From CAZNXJ01 sp964577115 (lineage in GTDB: Bacteria > Planctomycetota > Planctomycetia > Pirellulales > Pirellulaceae): 60,262 nt of DNA. The notes beneath the pieces were generated by a model. It was not told where the DNA came from, did not search any database, and saw nothing but the letters and a program-made list of their open reading frames with translations. Shown one piece after another: positions 37,301 to 45,486 of the stretch. Position 1 is the first letter of the stretch; each line of letters opens with the position of its first letter. Location: the NCBI GenBank assembly GCA_964577115.1, contig CAZNXJ010000030.1:1-60262 (forward strand), given 5' to 3'. Both the position numbers and the translations under genes were made by a program.

Positions 37301-37438
37301 CGCTCCACCTCGCCCCGCTCGGCCGCGAAACCAGAGATTGCGCCGGGCGCCGAACCGGAGAAGGAGGAGGAGAGTTACACGGCACGACTGCTGAAAGCCA
37401 AGCGGCAGGCGCGCCGGCCACCCGGTTCGATGGAATAG
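34331..37438 (+). CDS. Large membrane protein with VWA and GATase-like domains
   Basis: A 1035-residue protein starting a four-gene cluster with MoxR, DUF58 and a BatA-like protein. Two N-terminal helices (about 12-28 and 42-60) precede a VWA domain with MIDAS motif DQSES (77-81). A CARDB-like beta domain follows at about 215-320 (NIVLHNFGESPVSGKVAL). Next comes a class I glutamine-amidotransferase-like fold (about 325-540), in which the nucleophile-elbow region reads MLGGANSFG with no cysteine, so it is probably non-catalytic. A second, VWA-like part around 540-600 (IIISDGDPSEPT) leads to a beta-rich region, a helix at about 896-913 and a charged cytoplasmic tail. It probably acts as a periplasm-facing scaffold for the MoxR machine. 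Confidence 0.85.
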   Translation: MFGWKLTFGEPVYLLLLLVLIPALWLLSFRSLAGLGRGRRFAALVFRSLVLTAIVAALAEVQPERTSERVTVMFLLDQSESIPQTKRQLMLDYVVQEVAKHRNDERGDQAGVIIFGRDALVEIPPFADDLPAVGELESARELRRDGTNLAAALKLAQASFPEDSAKRIVVVTDGNENIGNARAIAPILAEQGIGVDVVPIQLGERGEVAVEKVVLPSNVRRGQTLRTNIVLHNFGESPVSGKVALSRKLGTQETLLEEFDVTLKPGKNVFTVDEPEVSSAGAFTYDATFTPATAADDRLIENNTASGFTFVRGRGRVLLIEDWEHPGDFDYLVNRLRANELEVEVMGTDQLFTSLAELQSYDAVILANVPRSSGESANAVTSFSDEQIAMLVQNTEHMGCGLVMLGGANSFGAGGWANTELEKAMPVDFTIQNARIQAVGALVMMMHASEMAQGNYWQKVIGIEALKALGPMDYCGVIHWDDRLGREDWLWARPRGLAQVGGGATRRTMLSQLTRMSPGDMPDFDPAMRMALAGLKGVNAAIKHVIIISDGDPSEPTPATIAAYQQANIQISTVAVGTHGPPGSTPLQDIATQTGGKYYVVTNPKSLPRIYQREVRRVSRPLVYEPEGGVSPQVVYDHEVHGLAGEPLPPISGFVLTTVKKNPLVEVTIRSPRPTGEENSTIQAAWTYGLGRTVVFTSDAGARWTNSWTDWEHYDKFFTQMVRWAMRPTDDTDKFAIATDYRDGRVRVVVTALDRDDQFLNLDELTGFVIGPDTELPLKLQQVAPGRYVGEFAADQAGNFFLTVQTGTEELEVDGRRQQRARPPLITGISVPYSSEYRDRETNLALLKMLAETKPRGGDRGQVLGEDLNRESLEELTSADTFRQSLEKAVSSQDIWPLILLIAACVFFADVFIRRVTVDFTWVPVTWRALTKRLGWDEDEVPAEEHLERLRDRKAAVAGQIDERRSAVQFEPETPPSEGDVDKLLRPEETRSTSPRSAAKPEIAPGAEPEKEEESYTARLLKAKRQARRPPGSME

Positions 37439-37483
37439 TTCGTGAATGCATGACAACTTACCGGATTCTTTGCGGGAACATCA

Positions 37484-38515
37484 ATGAATCACCCGGAGCT
37501 CTTTCAGCAGCAGGCCGAGCAGTTCCGCGCACGCTATCAAGCTGTTCGCGAGCAAATTGGTCGCGTGATCGTTGGCCACGATGACATCATCCATGGTGTT
37601 CTGACGTGCCTGTTTGTGGGCGGCCACTGCCTGCTCGAAGGCGTCCCGGGGCTCGGCAAGACGCTGCTCGTGCGAACGCTGGCTCAGGCGCTCGACCTCC
37701 AATTCTCCCGCATCCAGTTCACGCCCGATTTAATGCCGGCGGACATTTTGGGAACGAACATGGTCGTCGAAACGCCCGAGGGGCGGCGGATCTTTGAGTT
37801 CCAGAAAGGGCCGATCTTCACGCAGATCTGCCTCGCCGACGAAATCAATCGTGCGACGCCCAAGACCCAGTCCGCTCTCCTGGAAACGATGCAAGAGGGC
37901 ACGGTCACGGCGGCGGGCGTTCGCCACGAGCTGAAACGCCCGTTTTTTGTAATGGCGACGCAGAATCCGCTGGAACAAGAGGGCACCTATCCCTTGCCCG
38001 AAGCGCAGCTCGATCGCTTTTTCTTCAAGCTGGTCGTCGGCTACTCGGGCCGCGAAGAACTGGCGGCGATCATTGATCGCACCACGCGAGCTACGACCGA
38101 ACAGGCGGAGAAGGCGATGGACGGCGAGGAGATCCTCAAGTGGCAGCAGCTCGTGCGCGGTGTGATCCTCGCCGACCACGTCAAGGACTACATCGTGCGC
38201 CTGGTTCTCGCGACGCATCCCGAGGGACCGTACGCGCTGCCGATCACGAACCAGTATTTGCGCTGGGGCAGCAGTCCGCGCGGCGCGCAGACGTTGGCGC
38301 TGGCCGCCAAGGTGCGTGCATTGCTCGAAGGCCGCTTCAACGTTAGTTTCGAAGATGTCCGCCGAGTCTATCTTCCGTCGCTCCGCCACCGCGTGATCCT
38401 GAACTTTGAAGCGCAGGCCGAGAACATCGATACGGACCACGTGCTGCTGGAGATCCTCGAGCAGCTTCCCGAGAAATCCTCGGACTCACCTCCCGTGGCC
38501 GCCGTCGTTTCGTAA
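37484..38515 (+). CDS. MoxR-family AAA+ ATPase
   Basis: Cytoplasmic chaperone-like ATPase of 343 residues. Walker A is GVPGLGKTLL (about 50-59), Walker B LADEINRATPKTQSALLE, sensor 1 FFVMATQNPLEQEGTYPLPEAQLDRFFF, and the C-terminal lid carries sensor 2. MoxR proteins remodel or insert cofactors into VWA-domain partners, which surround it here. It starts 45 bases after the large VWA gene and ends 48 before the DUF58 gene, so these form one transcription unit in all likelihood. Confidence 0.95.
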   Translation: MNHPELFQQQAEQFRARYQAVREQIGRVIVGHDDIIHGVLTCLFVGGHCLLEGVPGLGKTLLVRTLAQALDLQFSRIQFTPDLMPADILGTNMVVETPEGRRIFEFQKGPIFTQICLADEINRATPKTQSALLETMQEGTVTAAGVRHELKRPFFVMATQNPLEQEGTYPLPEAQLDRFFFKLVVGYSGREELAAIIDRTTRATTEQAEKAMDGEEILKWQQLVRGVILADHVKDYIVRLVLATHPEGPYALPITNQYLRWGSSPRGAQTLALAAKVRALLEGRFNVSFEDVRRVYLPSLRHRVILNFEAQAENIDTDHVLLEILEQLPEKSSDSPPVAAVVS

Positions 38516-38563
38516 GCCCCGTCCACTCGGTTTCGCTCCACCCGCCCGGCTCAGGAACGCTCC

Positions 38564-39460
38564 ATGCCGTCCACCACGACGTCCACGTCGCTGCTCAGCC
38601 CTGAGCTGCTGGCTCGGCTCGAGCGGCTCGAACTCGTCAGCCGCAAGATCTTTCGGGGCCGATTGAAGGGCGAGCGGCGGAGCCGGCGGAAGGGGCAGAG
38701 CGTCGAATTCGCTGATTTCCGCAACTACGTGCCGGGCGACGACCTGCGGTTCATCGATTGGAACCTCTACGCTCGGCTCGACAAGATGTTCCTGAAGTTG
38801 TTCCTCGAAGAGGAGGACCTGCACTTCTTCGCGCTCATCGATGCCAGCGGCTCGATGGACTTCGGCCAGCCATCCAAATTGCAGTATGCCAAGCAATTGG
38901 CGGCCGCGCTGGGGTTCATCGGGCTCTGCCGAGCGGACCGAGTGAAAATTCAAACACTTGGTGGACCGGCGGCGCGTAGCGCGCCGGTGCTGCGCGGCCG
39001 TAGCAGCCTGTGGCGCATGCTCGATTATCTCAACTCGATCGAATCCGGCGTCAATGTACCGCTCGCCGACGCAGTAAAGGACTTTTGCGTACGCAGCTCG
39101 GGAAAGGGGATCGTTGTGTTGATCTCCGACCTGATGGACAAGTCGGGTTACGAACGAGCACTGCGGATGCTGCTCGCGCAGCAGATGGACATTTACGTCA
39201 TCCATGTCATGTCGCGCGAGGAACTCAACCCGGAACTCACCGGCGATTTGAAGCTCATTGACTGCGAAGACGGAGACGTGCGGGAGGTCACTGTCGGCCG
39301 CCCACTGATCGAGCGGTACCGGCGCACGGTCGCGGCGTTCATCGACGGGGCACGTGAGTTTTGCACCCGGCGCGGCATGGCCTATCTGATGACGAGCACC
39401 GACGTGCCAGTAGAAGGGCTCGTCGCGAACTATCTGCGTGAGCGAGGTCTCGTGCGGTGA
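38564..39460 (+). CDS. DUF58-domain protein (VWA-like)
   Basis: A 298-residue soluble protein with the DUF58 signature in the expected place: RKGQSVEFADFRNYVPGDDLRFIDWN (split here as RKGQSVEFADF then YVPGDDLRFIDWN), followed by an ALIDASGSMDF motif like a MIDAS site. The family is nearly always next to MoxR, and a direct partnership is assumed. No membrane helix is visible, unlike many DUF58 proteins. Its TGA overlaps the GTG start of the next gene by four bases. Confidence 0.93.
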   Translation: MPSTTTSTSLLSPELLARLERLELVSRKIFRGRLKGERRSRRKGQSVEFADFRNYVPGDDLRFIDWNLYARLDKMFLKLFLEEEDLHFFALIDASGSMDFGQPSKLQYAKQLAAALGFIGLCRADRVKIQTLGGPAARSAPVLRGRSSLWRMLDYLNSIESGVNVPLADAVKDFCVRSSGKGIVVLISDLMDKSGYERALRMLLAQQMDIYVIHVMSREELNPELTGDLKLIDCEDGDVREVTVGRPLIERYRRTVAAFIDGAREFCTRRGMAYLMTSTDVPVEGLVANYLRERGLVR

Positions 39461-41424
39461 ATGCGCTGAATACCTTGCTGCCGTGGCAATGGGGGCTGCT
39501 GGCCGCAGTCGCGGCCGGGATCATCGCGCTTTACTTTTTGAAGCTTCGGCGCCGGCCGGTCGAGGTGCCGAGCACGTACCTGTGGGCGCGCACGATTGAA
39601 GACCTGCATGTGAATTCAATCTGGCAACGCTTGCGGCGAAATTTACTACTTCTACTCCAGCTGCTCGTGCTGGGACTGCTCGCACTGGCGCTGCTGCGCC
39701 CGGGATGGACGGGCACCGAATTGACGGACAGCCGGTTTATATTTCTGATCGATACGTCCGCCAGTATGCAGGCGACCGACGAAGCGCCCTCGCGCATCGA
39801 AGCTGCCAAGAAGCAGGTCGCCAACCTGATCGATCGCATGAAGCCGACCGACGTCGCGATGCTACTCAGCTCGTCCGATTCCGTCCGCGTCGAGCAGCCG
39901 TACACAGACGACCAGCGACTACTGAAGCGCCGGCTGGCGAATATTCGGGCCACGAACCGCAAAAGCGACCTCGAGGAAGCTTTACGCTACGCCGAGGGGC
40001 TTGCGAATCCGGGACGGTCGAGTTCCGATGAAACGGACGTCGCGGCACCGGAAGCCCGGCCGGCGACGCTCTATCTGCTGAGCGACGGGGGATATTCCAC
40101 CTCGCCGAATTTTTTCCTCGGCAACCTCACGCCGATCTACCATCCTCTTGGCAGCCCCGATATCCATAACGTCGCGGTACTCGCCTTTAGCGCCGAACGC
40201 AATCCGGAGAATCCTGCACAGTTCCAGGCGTATGCGCGCCTGCATAACTTTGCCAGCGAGCCGGCAACGGTTCAGATTTCGCTGCTGCACAACGGCGCGA
40301 TCGTGGACGCGTACGAGGTGGTGGTGCCAGCCGCCGGGATGCGCGGCATGGAGTTCGACCTGCGCGATTTGACGAGCGGAGTGCTGACGCTCCGCATCGA
40401 TACTCCGGATGACTTGATGATCGACAACGCGGCCTACGCCGTCCTCAACCCGCCCCGTCCCGCCCGCGTGCTGCTGGCGACGCCGGGCAACGATTCGCTG
40501 GTGCTGTGTTTGACCACCGAGCAGGCGCAGAAGGTCGCCGACGTTACGATCGTCGAACCTGATTACCTTACGAGCGAGGCGTACCAGGAAACGGCGGAAA
40601 CCGGCGAGTTCGATCTAGTGATTTACGATCGCTGTTCGCCCGAGAGGCTACCGCTGGCGAGCACATTTTTTATTGGCGCAGTGCCGCCAGCTGGCGGCTG
40701 GACACTCGCCGATTCCGATGGCCCGCCGATCGTCGTCGACGTCGATCGCGTGCATCCGATCATGGCGTTGGTCGAATTGGGCAACGTACGGATTCTGAGC
40801 GGGCGAACCGTCAACGGGCCGCAGGGAAGTCGTACACTGATCGAAACCGATGCGGGACCGATGCTCGTCATTTCGCCGCGCGCCAGCTACGAGGACGCGG
40901 TGCTGGGCTTCGAAATCGTTTCGCAGCAGGACGGCCGCATGGAAATCAACACGGATTGGCCGATCCGGCGCAGCTATCCGGTGTTTTTCATGAATGTGCT
41001 GCGCTACCTGGGAAGCGCCCGTAGCGTACTCTCGATGCCCAGCCTCCAGCCAGGCACGCCCATTACGTTCGAGTCGACAACGCCGACCAGCACGCTGGAG
41101 GTGAAGACGCCCACCGGCGAGCGAATCGAGCTTTTGGCCGAGCAGGGGACGACGTTCACTTTTACGAGAACCGAGGAGGTGGGGGTTTACGAGATCTATG
41201 AACCGTCGCGCGATGAACCCACGCAGCGGTTCGTTGTGAACCTGTTCAGCGAGCGCGAGAGTGACATTGCCCCGGAACCCGAGATCAAGCTGCTGCATGA
41301 TGCGATCCCGGCGACCCAGGGCACCGAATTGGTCCGCCGCGAGCTCTGGAAATCGCTGCTGCTCGCCGCTCTCGGGCTGCTCGTCTTTGAGTGGTGGGTC
41401 TATAACCGCCGCGTCTATTTGTAG
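39457..41424 (+). CDS. BatA-like VWA membrane protein
   Basis: A 655-residue membrane protein. The N-terminal double helix (about 8-27 and 62-80) and the segment LKLRRRPVEVPSTYLWART match the aerotolerance (BatA) N-terminal family. The VWA MIDAS motif DTSAS lies near 98-102. Beta-rich domains occupy the remaining periplasmic part, and a final helix (SLLLAALGLLVFEWWVY) sits at the C-terminus. The start is GTG at 39457, overlapping the DUF58 stop (GTGA), which implies coupled translation. The protein probably faces the periplasm and works with MoxR and DUF58; its true substrate is unknown. Confidence 0.9.
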   Translation: MNALNTLLPWQWGLLAAVAAGIIALYFLKLRRRPVEVPSTYLWARTIEDLHVNSIWQRLRRNLLLLLQLLVLGLLALALLRPGWTGTELTDSRFIFLIDTSASMQATDEAPSRIEAAKKQVANLIDRMKPTDVAMLLSSSDSVRVEQPYTDDQRLLKRRLANIRATNRKSDLEEALRYAEGLANPGRSSSDETDVAAPEARPATLYLLSDGGYSTSPNFFLGNLTPIYHPLGSPDIHNVAVLAFSAERNPENPAQFQAYARLHNFASEPATVQISLLHNGAIVDAYEVVVPAAGMRGMEFDLRDLTSGVLTLRIDTPDDLMIDNAAYAVLNPPRPARVLLATPGNDSLVLCLTTEQAQKVADVTIVEPDYLTSEAYQETAETGEFDLVIYDRCSPERLPLASTFFIGAVPPAGGWTLADSDGPPIVVDVDRVHPIMALVELGNVRILSGRTVNGPQGSRTLIETDAGPMLVISPRASYEDAVLGFEIVSQQDGRMEINTDWPIRRSYPVFFMNVLRYLGSARSVLSMPSLQPGTPITFESTTPTSTLEVKTPTGERIELLAEQGTTFTFTRTEEVGVYEIYEPSRDEPTQRFVVNLFSERESDIAPEPEIKLLHDAIPATQGTELVRRELWKSLLLAALGLLVFEWWVYNRRVYL

Positions 41425-41562
41425 AGGTGACGGCGACTTTGCTGGCCTCTGAGCTCCCTCTGCCGGGGAGCAAAGGTACCTCGCATCCCATTTCGCCCGC
41501 CACGCACTACATTTAAGAATCTTGAGCCGCGCGTGCGGCCGTGAGCACTCAGGAACCCAGAC

Positions 41563-42720
41563 ATGGCAGCATGGATCGCATGGAGCTTCCTGGCCGCGCT
41601 TGGGCATGGCCTGCTTTGCTGCGCTATTTGGGGACGTATTACCGCGCAGAAGCTTCCTTGCCGCGTTGTTCGCATCTTCGAACGTTTTGCGGCGGCCGTT
41701 GCGCTGGCTTATCCCGCCTGGCTTGCCGGGCGCTTCTTCTACGGAATGGTCGAACAGCCGCAAATGACGTCGTCCGCGTCGTTATTTCAATTCGACGTCC
41801 CGACGATCGCCTACGGCCACTTGATGGTGCTGGCAGCGGCAACCGTCCTGGTCGATCGGTTGTGGCGACGCAGCGACACGGCCGAACATGTGACGGGTCG
41901 GCGAGTGATTGATGCTTCCGTGGAACTCAAGCAACCGCTCTTCGGCACGAGCCGCGCTCGCCTCTGGGGCCATATTCCCGGAAACCAGGTTCTCGAGCTC
42001 GAGGTCAATGAAAAGGTCGTTTATCTTCCCCGGCTTGCCCCGCAGCTCGACGGTTTCTCGATCACACACCTGTCGGATTTGCATTTCACCGGACGCATCC
42101 GGCGTGAGTACTTCGAGCTGGCGGCGGCCGAGGCCGCGCGGCTCGGGAGCGATTTGATTGCGGTCACCGGCGATATCCTCGACAAGGCGCACTGTCTGGA
42201 CTGGGTGCCCAGCGTATTCCAGCACCTGAAGGCCCCGCTCGGGACGTTCGTCATCTTGGGGAACCACGACACGCAGTTTGATGATTGCGAGTCGGTGCGA
42301 CGTGCAATTGTGGATTGCGGCGCGACGCTGCTCAGCGGCCGGACGGCCGAAATCGAAGCGCGTGGCCAAACCATTCTGCTTGCCAGCAATGAATTGCCGT
42401 GGTTGCCGGCAGCCGAGGTGGCCAGTGACGTCGATCGCTACGGGCTGCGGCTCCTGCTTGCGCATTCCCCCGACCAGATCGAATGGGCGCGTCGGCGCCG
42501 CTTCGATCTCATGCTGGCCGGTCATACGCACGGTGGCCAGGTGCAGCTGCCGCTGCTCGGGCCCGTGCTTGCACCGAGCCGCTACGGAGTGCGTTACGCG
42601 TCGGGTACGTTTGTTGAACCGCCGACGGTCATGCACGTCACGCGTGGCGTGTCTGCGCTGCACTGTTTGCGCATCCGGTGCCGGCCCGAGATCACGCGGC
42701 TCGTACTTAAAAAGAGCTGA
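41563..42720 (+). CDS. Membrane-anchored metallophosphoesterase
   Basis: A 385-residue calcineurin-like phosphoesterase of the YkuE/LpxH-like group. Two or three N-terminal hydrophobic segments (up to about 100) precede the catalytic domain. Di-metal motifs appear in order: ITHLSDLHF (about 167-175), VTGDILD (about 202-208), LGNHD (about 230-234), LLAHSPD and AGHTHGGQ (about 319-326). All expected ligands are present. Relatives hydrolyse UDP-diacylglucosamine or other phosphoesters at the membrane; the substrate here is not clear. It lies 138 bases after the VWA cluster on the same strand. Confidence 0.92.
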   Translation: MAAWIAWSFLAALGHGLLCCAIWGRITAQKLPCRVVRIFERFAAAVALAYPAWLAGRFFYGMVEQPQMTSSASLFQFDVPTIAYGHLMVLAAATVLVDRLWRRSDTAEHVTGRRVIDASVELKQPLFGTSRARLWGHIPGNQVLELEVNEKVVYLPRLAPQLDGFSITHLSDLHFTGRIRREYFELAAAEAARLGSDLIAVTGDILDKAHCLDWVPSVFQHLKAPLGTFVILGNHDTQFDDCESVRRAIVDCGATLLSGRTAEIEARGQTILLASNELPWLPAAEVASDVDRYGLRLLLAHSPDQIEWARRRRFDLMLAGHTHGGQVQLPLLGPVLAPSRYGVRYASGTFVEPPTVMHVTRGVSALHCLRIRCRPEITRLVLKKS

Positions 42721-42788
42721 CCAGCGCGTGCTGAGATAATTCAAACTCGGGCACGCCAGCGATAATACGGCGGCCTCCGCTCGCTCGA

Positions 42789-44513
42789 CTATGACGTCGG
42801 GGCGACGCGTTTGGTCGCGTCGATGATGTTCTCGACGGTTTCCAGCAGCTGGTCGAGGCGGAATGGTTTGTAGAGAACGGCCTTGGCTTGAAGGCCGGCT
42901 TGGCGAGCTTTCACGATCGAGTGGCCTGGGTCGTAGCCGAAGCCGGTCATGAGAATCAGCGGCACGGGATCCATGATCGTCTTCAGCTTCATTAGTAGCT
43001 CGTAGCCACTCATGTCCGGCAGGCGGATGTCGGCGATGATGACGTCGTACATTTCCTCCGGCGGACAGTTGCGGACCATGAAGATGGCTTCTCCCCCTTC
43101 ATGGGCCGTTTCAACGATACAGTTGTAGCGGTCAAGCAGCGCGTGCGCGTCGTTGCGGACGGCTTCATCAGCATCGACCACCAGAACTCGCCGGTTGCGC
43201 AGCTTCGGACGCTGCGGAGTCTGGACGCTGGCCGGCACGGCTTTGGCCGGCGTCATTTTCTGGCCGACCTTTTGAATGACCTGCTTGATGTCCCGCGCGT
43301 TGCGCAGGATGCGCTGGAGCCGCTGTACCACTTCGGGTTCGTGCCCGATGTACCGCTCCATCACGTTGACCGCATCATTCAGAATCTCGTCGACCGGCAG
43401 CGCCACCGCGCTGTGAATGGCCTCGACGCTTTCCTGAGCCGCGTTGACTTTCTGCGCGACGAGCAGTTCGAGCGTGTTCAGGGCGACGGCCATATCGCGC
43501 GAGAAAATCTCGAGGAATTGAAGATCGCTCTCCGTGAAGGCCCGTGTTTCCGGACTCTCGACGTTAAACGTGCCGATGACCTGGTCGTGCAGGATGAGCG
43601 GCACGGTCAGCGAGCTTCGCGCGCCCTTGAAACCCTCGATGTAGAGCGGATCTTCGCGCGTGTCCTCGCACAGGTAGCTCTTTCCGGTGGCTGCCACGAA
43701 ACCGGTGACGCCGTTGTTCTGAGCACGGGCGTGCAGGCGGCGGTCGCGCGATTCGGGGTCGAGGCCGACCGAGAGCAGCGGCACCAGTTCGGACGTGTTC
43801 GGATCCAGTAGCCGGATCTCGATGACGTCGAAGCTGAGCAGATCCTGGGTGTAGTGGAGAATGTTCGACTTGAGCAGCTCGATACGCTCTTCCACGCCCA
43901 TGTGGAAGATTTCTTCGGGCTTTAGGTCTGCCAGCTCCATCCCGGCCTTGTGGATCGCCGCCAACTTCTGCTGCTGGAGCACCTCGGCGGTCACGTCGCG
44001 TACCGTCACGATCAGGTGCTTGGGCGGGCCGTTTGGCTCGAGCACCGGGGCGGCGTGGACCTGGTAGTAGCGATTGTCGCCGGCCCGCAGCGTGGAATTG
44101 CTGGGGTGGCCCGTGGCCATCGCCGTGTGGAACGGACAGAAGTCGGGGCCGAGAATCTCGGGGCTGCCGAGCGACGCGTAGAAGCTCTGGCCAATCAGGC
44201 TCTTCCGGCCTGTCCAGTCACCAAAGCGATTGTTCGCCCAACGGATGCTATTGTCCGCATCGAGCAGCACCACGCCGTCCGGCATGCCGTCCAGGACCTG
44301 CTCGCTTTGGAGCAGCTGGCCGAGCCGGACCGCATCCTGAAGTTGCGGCGACGCGAAGCAGACACCGGCGAACGATTCGGTAGTAAGCCGCTGAAGGGCC
44401 TCGACCGGACTTGTAACGGTCGTCAGCTCGATCGAGTCCAACGAGCGGAAGGGGAGCGCTGCGTCCGTTAGCGATTCATCGCATACACAGAGGATCTTGG
44501 GCTTTTCCGACAA
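42789..44513 (-). CDS. PAS-GAF signalling protein with C-terminal receiver
   Basis: About 574 residues. The N-terminal 70 residues (KPKILCVCDES...) resemble a receiver fold lacking a clear phosphoacceptor Asp. A PAS domain follows at about 75-190, a GAF domain at about 215-375, a helical stretch resembling a dimerisation domain but without a histidine-kinase ATPase, and a canonical receiver at about 440-565 with the acceptor Asp in IIADIRLPDMSG and Lys in LYKPFRL. An earlier in-frame GTG at 44546 lies at the predicted transcription start, so I chose TTG 44513, with GGGAG nine bases upstream. It probably takes its phosphate from a kinase outside the window. Confidence 0.85.
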   Translation of the reverse strand: MSEKPKILCVCDESLTDAALPFRSLDSIELTTVTSPVEALQRLTTESFAGVCFASPQLQDAVRLGQLLQSEQVLDGMPDGVVLLDADNSIRWANNRFGDWTGRKSLIGQSFYASLGSPEILGPDFCPFHTAMATGHPSNSTLRAGDNRYYQVHAAPVLEPNGPPKHLIVTVRDVTAEVLQQQKLAAIHKAGMELADLKPEEIFHMGVEERIELLKSNILHYTQDLLSFDVIEIRLLDPNTSELVPLLSVGLDPESRDRRLHARAQNNGVTGFVAATGKSYLCEDTREDPLYIEGFKGARSSLTVPLILHDQVIGTFNVESPETRAFTESDLQFLEIFSRDMAVALNTLELLVAQKVNAAQESVEAIHSAVALPVDEILNDAVNVMERYIGHEPEVVQRLQRILRNARDIKQVIQKVGQKMTPAKAVPASVQTPQRPKLRNRRVLVVDADEAVRNDAHALLDRYNCIVETAHEGGEAIFMVRNCPPEEMYDVIIADIRLPDMSGYELLMKLKTIMDPVPLILMTGFGYDPGHSIVKARQAGLQAKAVLYKPFRLDQLLETVENIIDATKRVAPTS

Positions 44514-44546
44514 CCCCAACGACTCCCAAGGTTGACCTGACCCCAC

Positions 44547-45170
44547 GCGGAATTATAAGTCGCACTAAAAAGGCGAACAACCTTTCTGCACGCTTTGTCC
44601 TCAATCCACTCCCATCGGCCGCGGATCACGCGTGGATTCAGCCGCGACTGACGGTTTTCTTATCCCATGAAAATAGCGGGCCGAAACGTGAGGCCGTGCA
44701 TCTTACATGGATGCTGCTGCGCCTGATACGTCGCTCTTGTCCACTTCCTGCGATGGAACGGGACCGGCGCGTGAACTCGCTGCAAAGCCTCTGCGATGGC
44801 GGATTCCCCGCCATCCCGGGTGAAATCACCGGCGGCCGCCGGCGCCCGCCGCCCGGCCGGCACGCGGGCCGAAGGCCTGATTCCTGGCGGCGCTCGAGTT
44901 CGAACAGGGCTCACGCCGATGCGCCTGTCGCTACCATCGGCACGCCGAGCTTAATTGTTACTGCGGATTACCGCAAAGAGTCCTGATAACGCCGCGCCGG
45001 GTGCAATATGGAGCATTGTCCGGTGGGAAAAAGCGGCCGTTGTCCGCTAAAGACGGCACAACTCGCATCGCACGCCCTTCAATGAAGACCGCGATTGCGG
45101 CGGGACGATAACCGATACGGATCGCGAATCGCCAGAGTCCGGCCACACAGCCAAGGAGCAGGTAGAGACA
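44547..45170. other. Long non-coding gap with GC-rich palindromes
   Basis: This 624-base region is the longest gene-free stretch. Besides the promoter above it contains hairpin GATGGCGG-ATTCC-CCGCCATC (44795-44815), a 14-base perfect palindrome CCGGCGGCCGCCGG (44829-44842) inside an 85%-plus GC patch, and hairpin TGCGG-ATTA-CCGCA (44962-44975). I checked for tRNA arms, and for tmRNA, RNase P and SRP RNA signatures, and found none. A small RNA is possible. Confidence 0.45.
44552..44580 (-). promoter_or_regulatory. Predicted promoter of the PAS-GAF-receiver gene
   Basis: Read on the minus strand, a perfect TATAAT (44557 down to 44552) has TTGTTC 17 bases upstream (44580 to 44575). The -35 matches only its first three bases. 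Transcription would start close to 44545. That makes a GTG at 44546 leaderless or unused. Confidence 0.6.
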
Positions 45171-45416
45171 ATGTGGCGTGCTTTCTTCTTGGCGATAGGC
45201 ATTTCGATTGCCATTCTGGGCGTCGAATGTCTGATTATCGACCAAGCTCAACTAATGCCTGAGTCGAATCGCGAATCGGCTACGAGCTTATACACACCGG
45301 ATCTGACGCCGGCTCGCGTAATTCGGCCGCCCGAATGGGTGCCGTGGACGTTCATGTCCGCCGGCACCGTCATCATCCTCTATTCGTTCACCATTCCCAA
45401 ACGTGTCGCCGGGTAA
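45171..45416 (+). CDS. Small two-helix membrane protein, unknown function
   Basis: An 81-residue protein with a helix at residues 3-23 (FFLAIGISIAILGVECLII) and a second at about 58-73 (WTFMSAGTVIILYSF), separated by a polar loop ending in RPPEWVPW. Both termini are short; the C-terminus is basic (PKRVAG), so both ends probably face the cytoplasm. AAGGAG lies about 13 bases before the ATG, a little far. The compact layout and aromatic loop look like a genuine conserved small protein, and I believe similar ones occur in planctomycetes, but I assign no function. Confidence 0.7.
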   Translation: MWRAFFLAIGISIAILGVECLIIDQAQLMPESNRESATSLYTPDLTPARVIRPPEWVPWTFMSAGTVIILYSFTIPKRVAG

Positions 45417-45486
45417 CGCGAGATTGGCCGTCCAAGTGGCGCGTTGGGCGCTGGGCGAGCGGACTTAGAGCGTCGGAGCGGCGGCG

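Noticed and set aside
35819..37456. 545-residue open frame antisense to the large VWA protein
   Set aside because: It mirrors the third-position GC bias of the VWA gene and has no recognisable motif.
44890..44925. T-arm-like GTTCGAA in the 624-base gap
   Set aside because: Flanking bases do not pair as a five-base T-stem and no D or anticodon arms are found on either strand.
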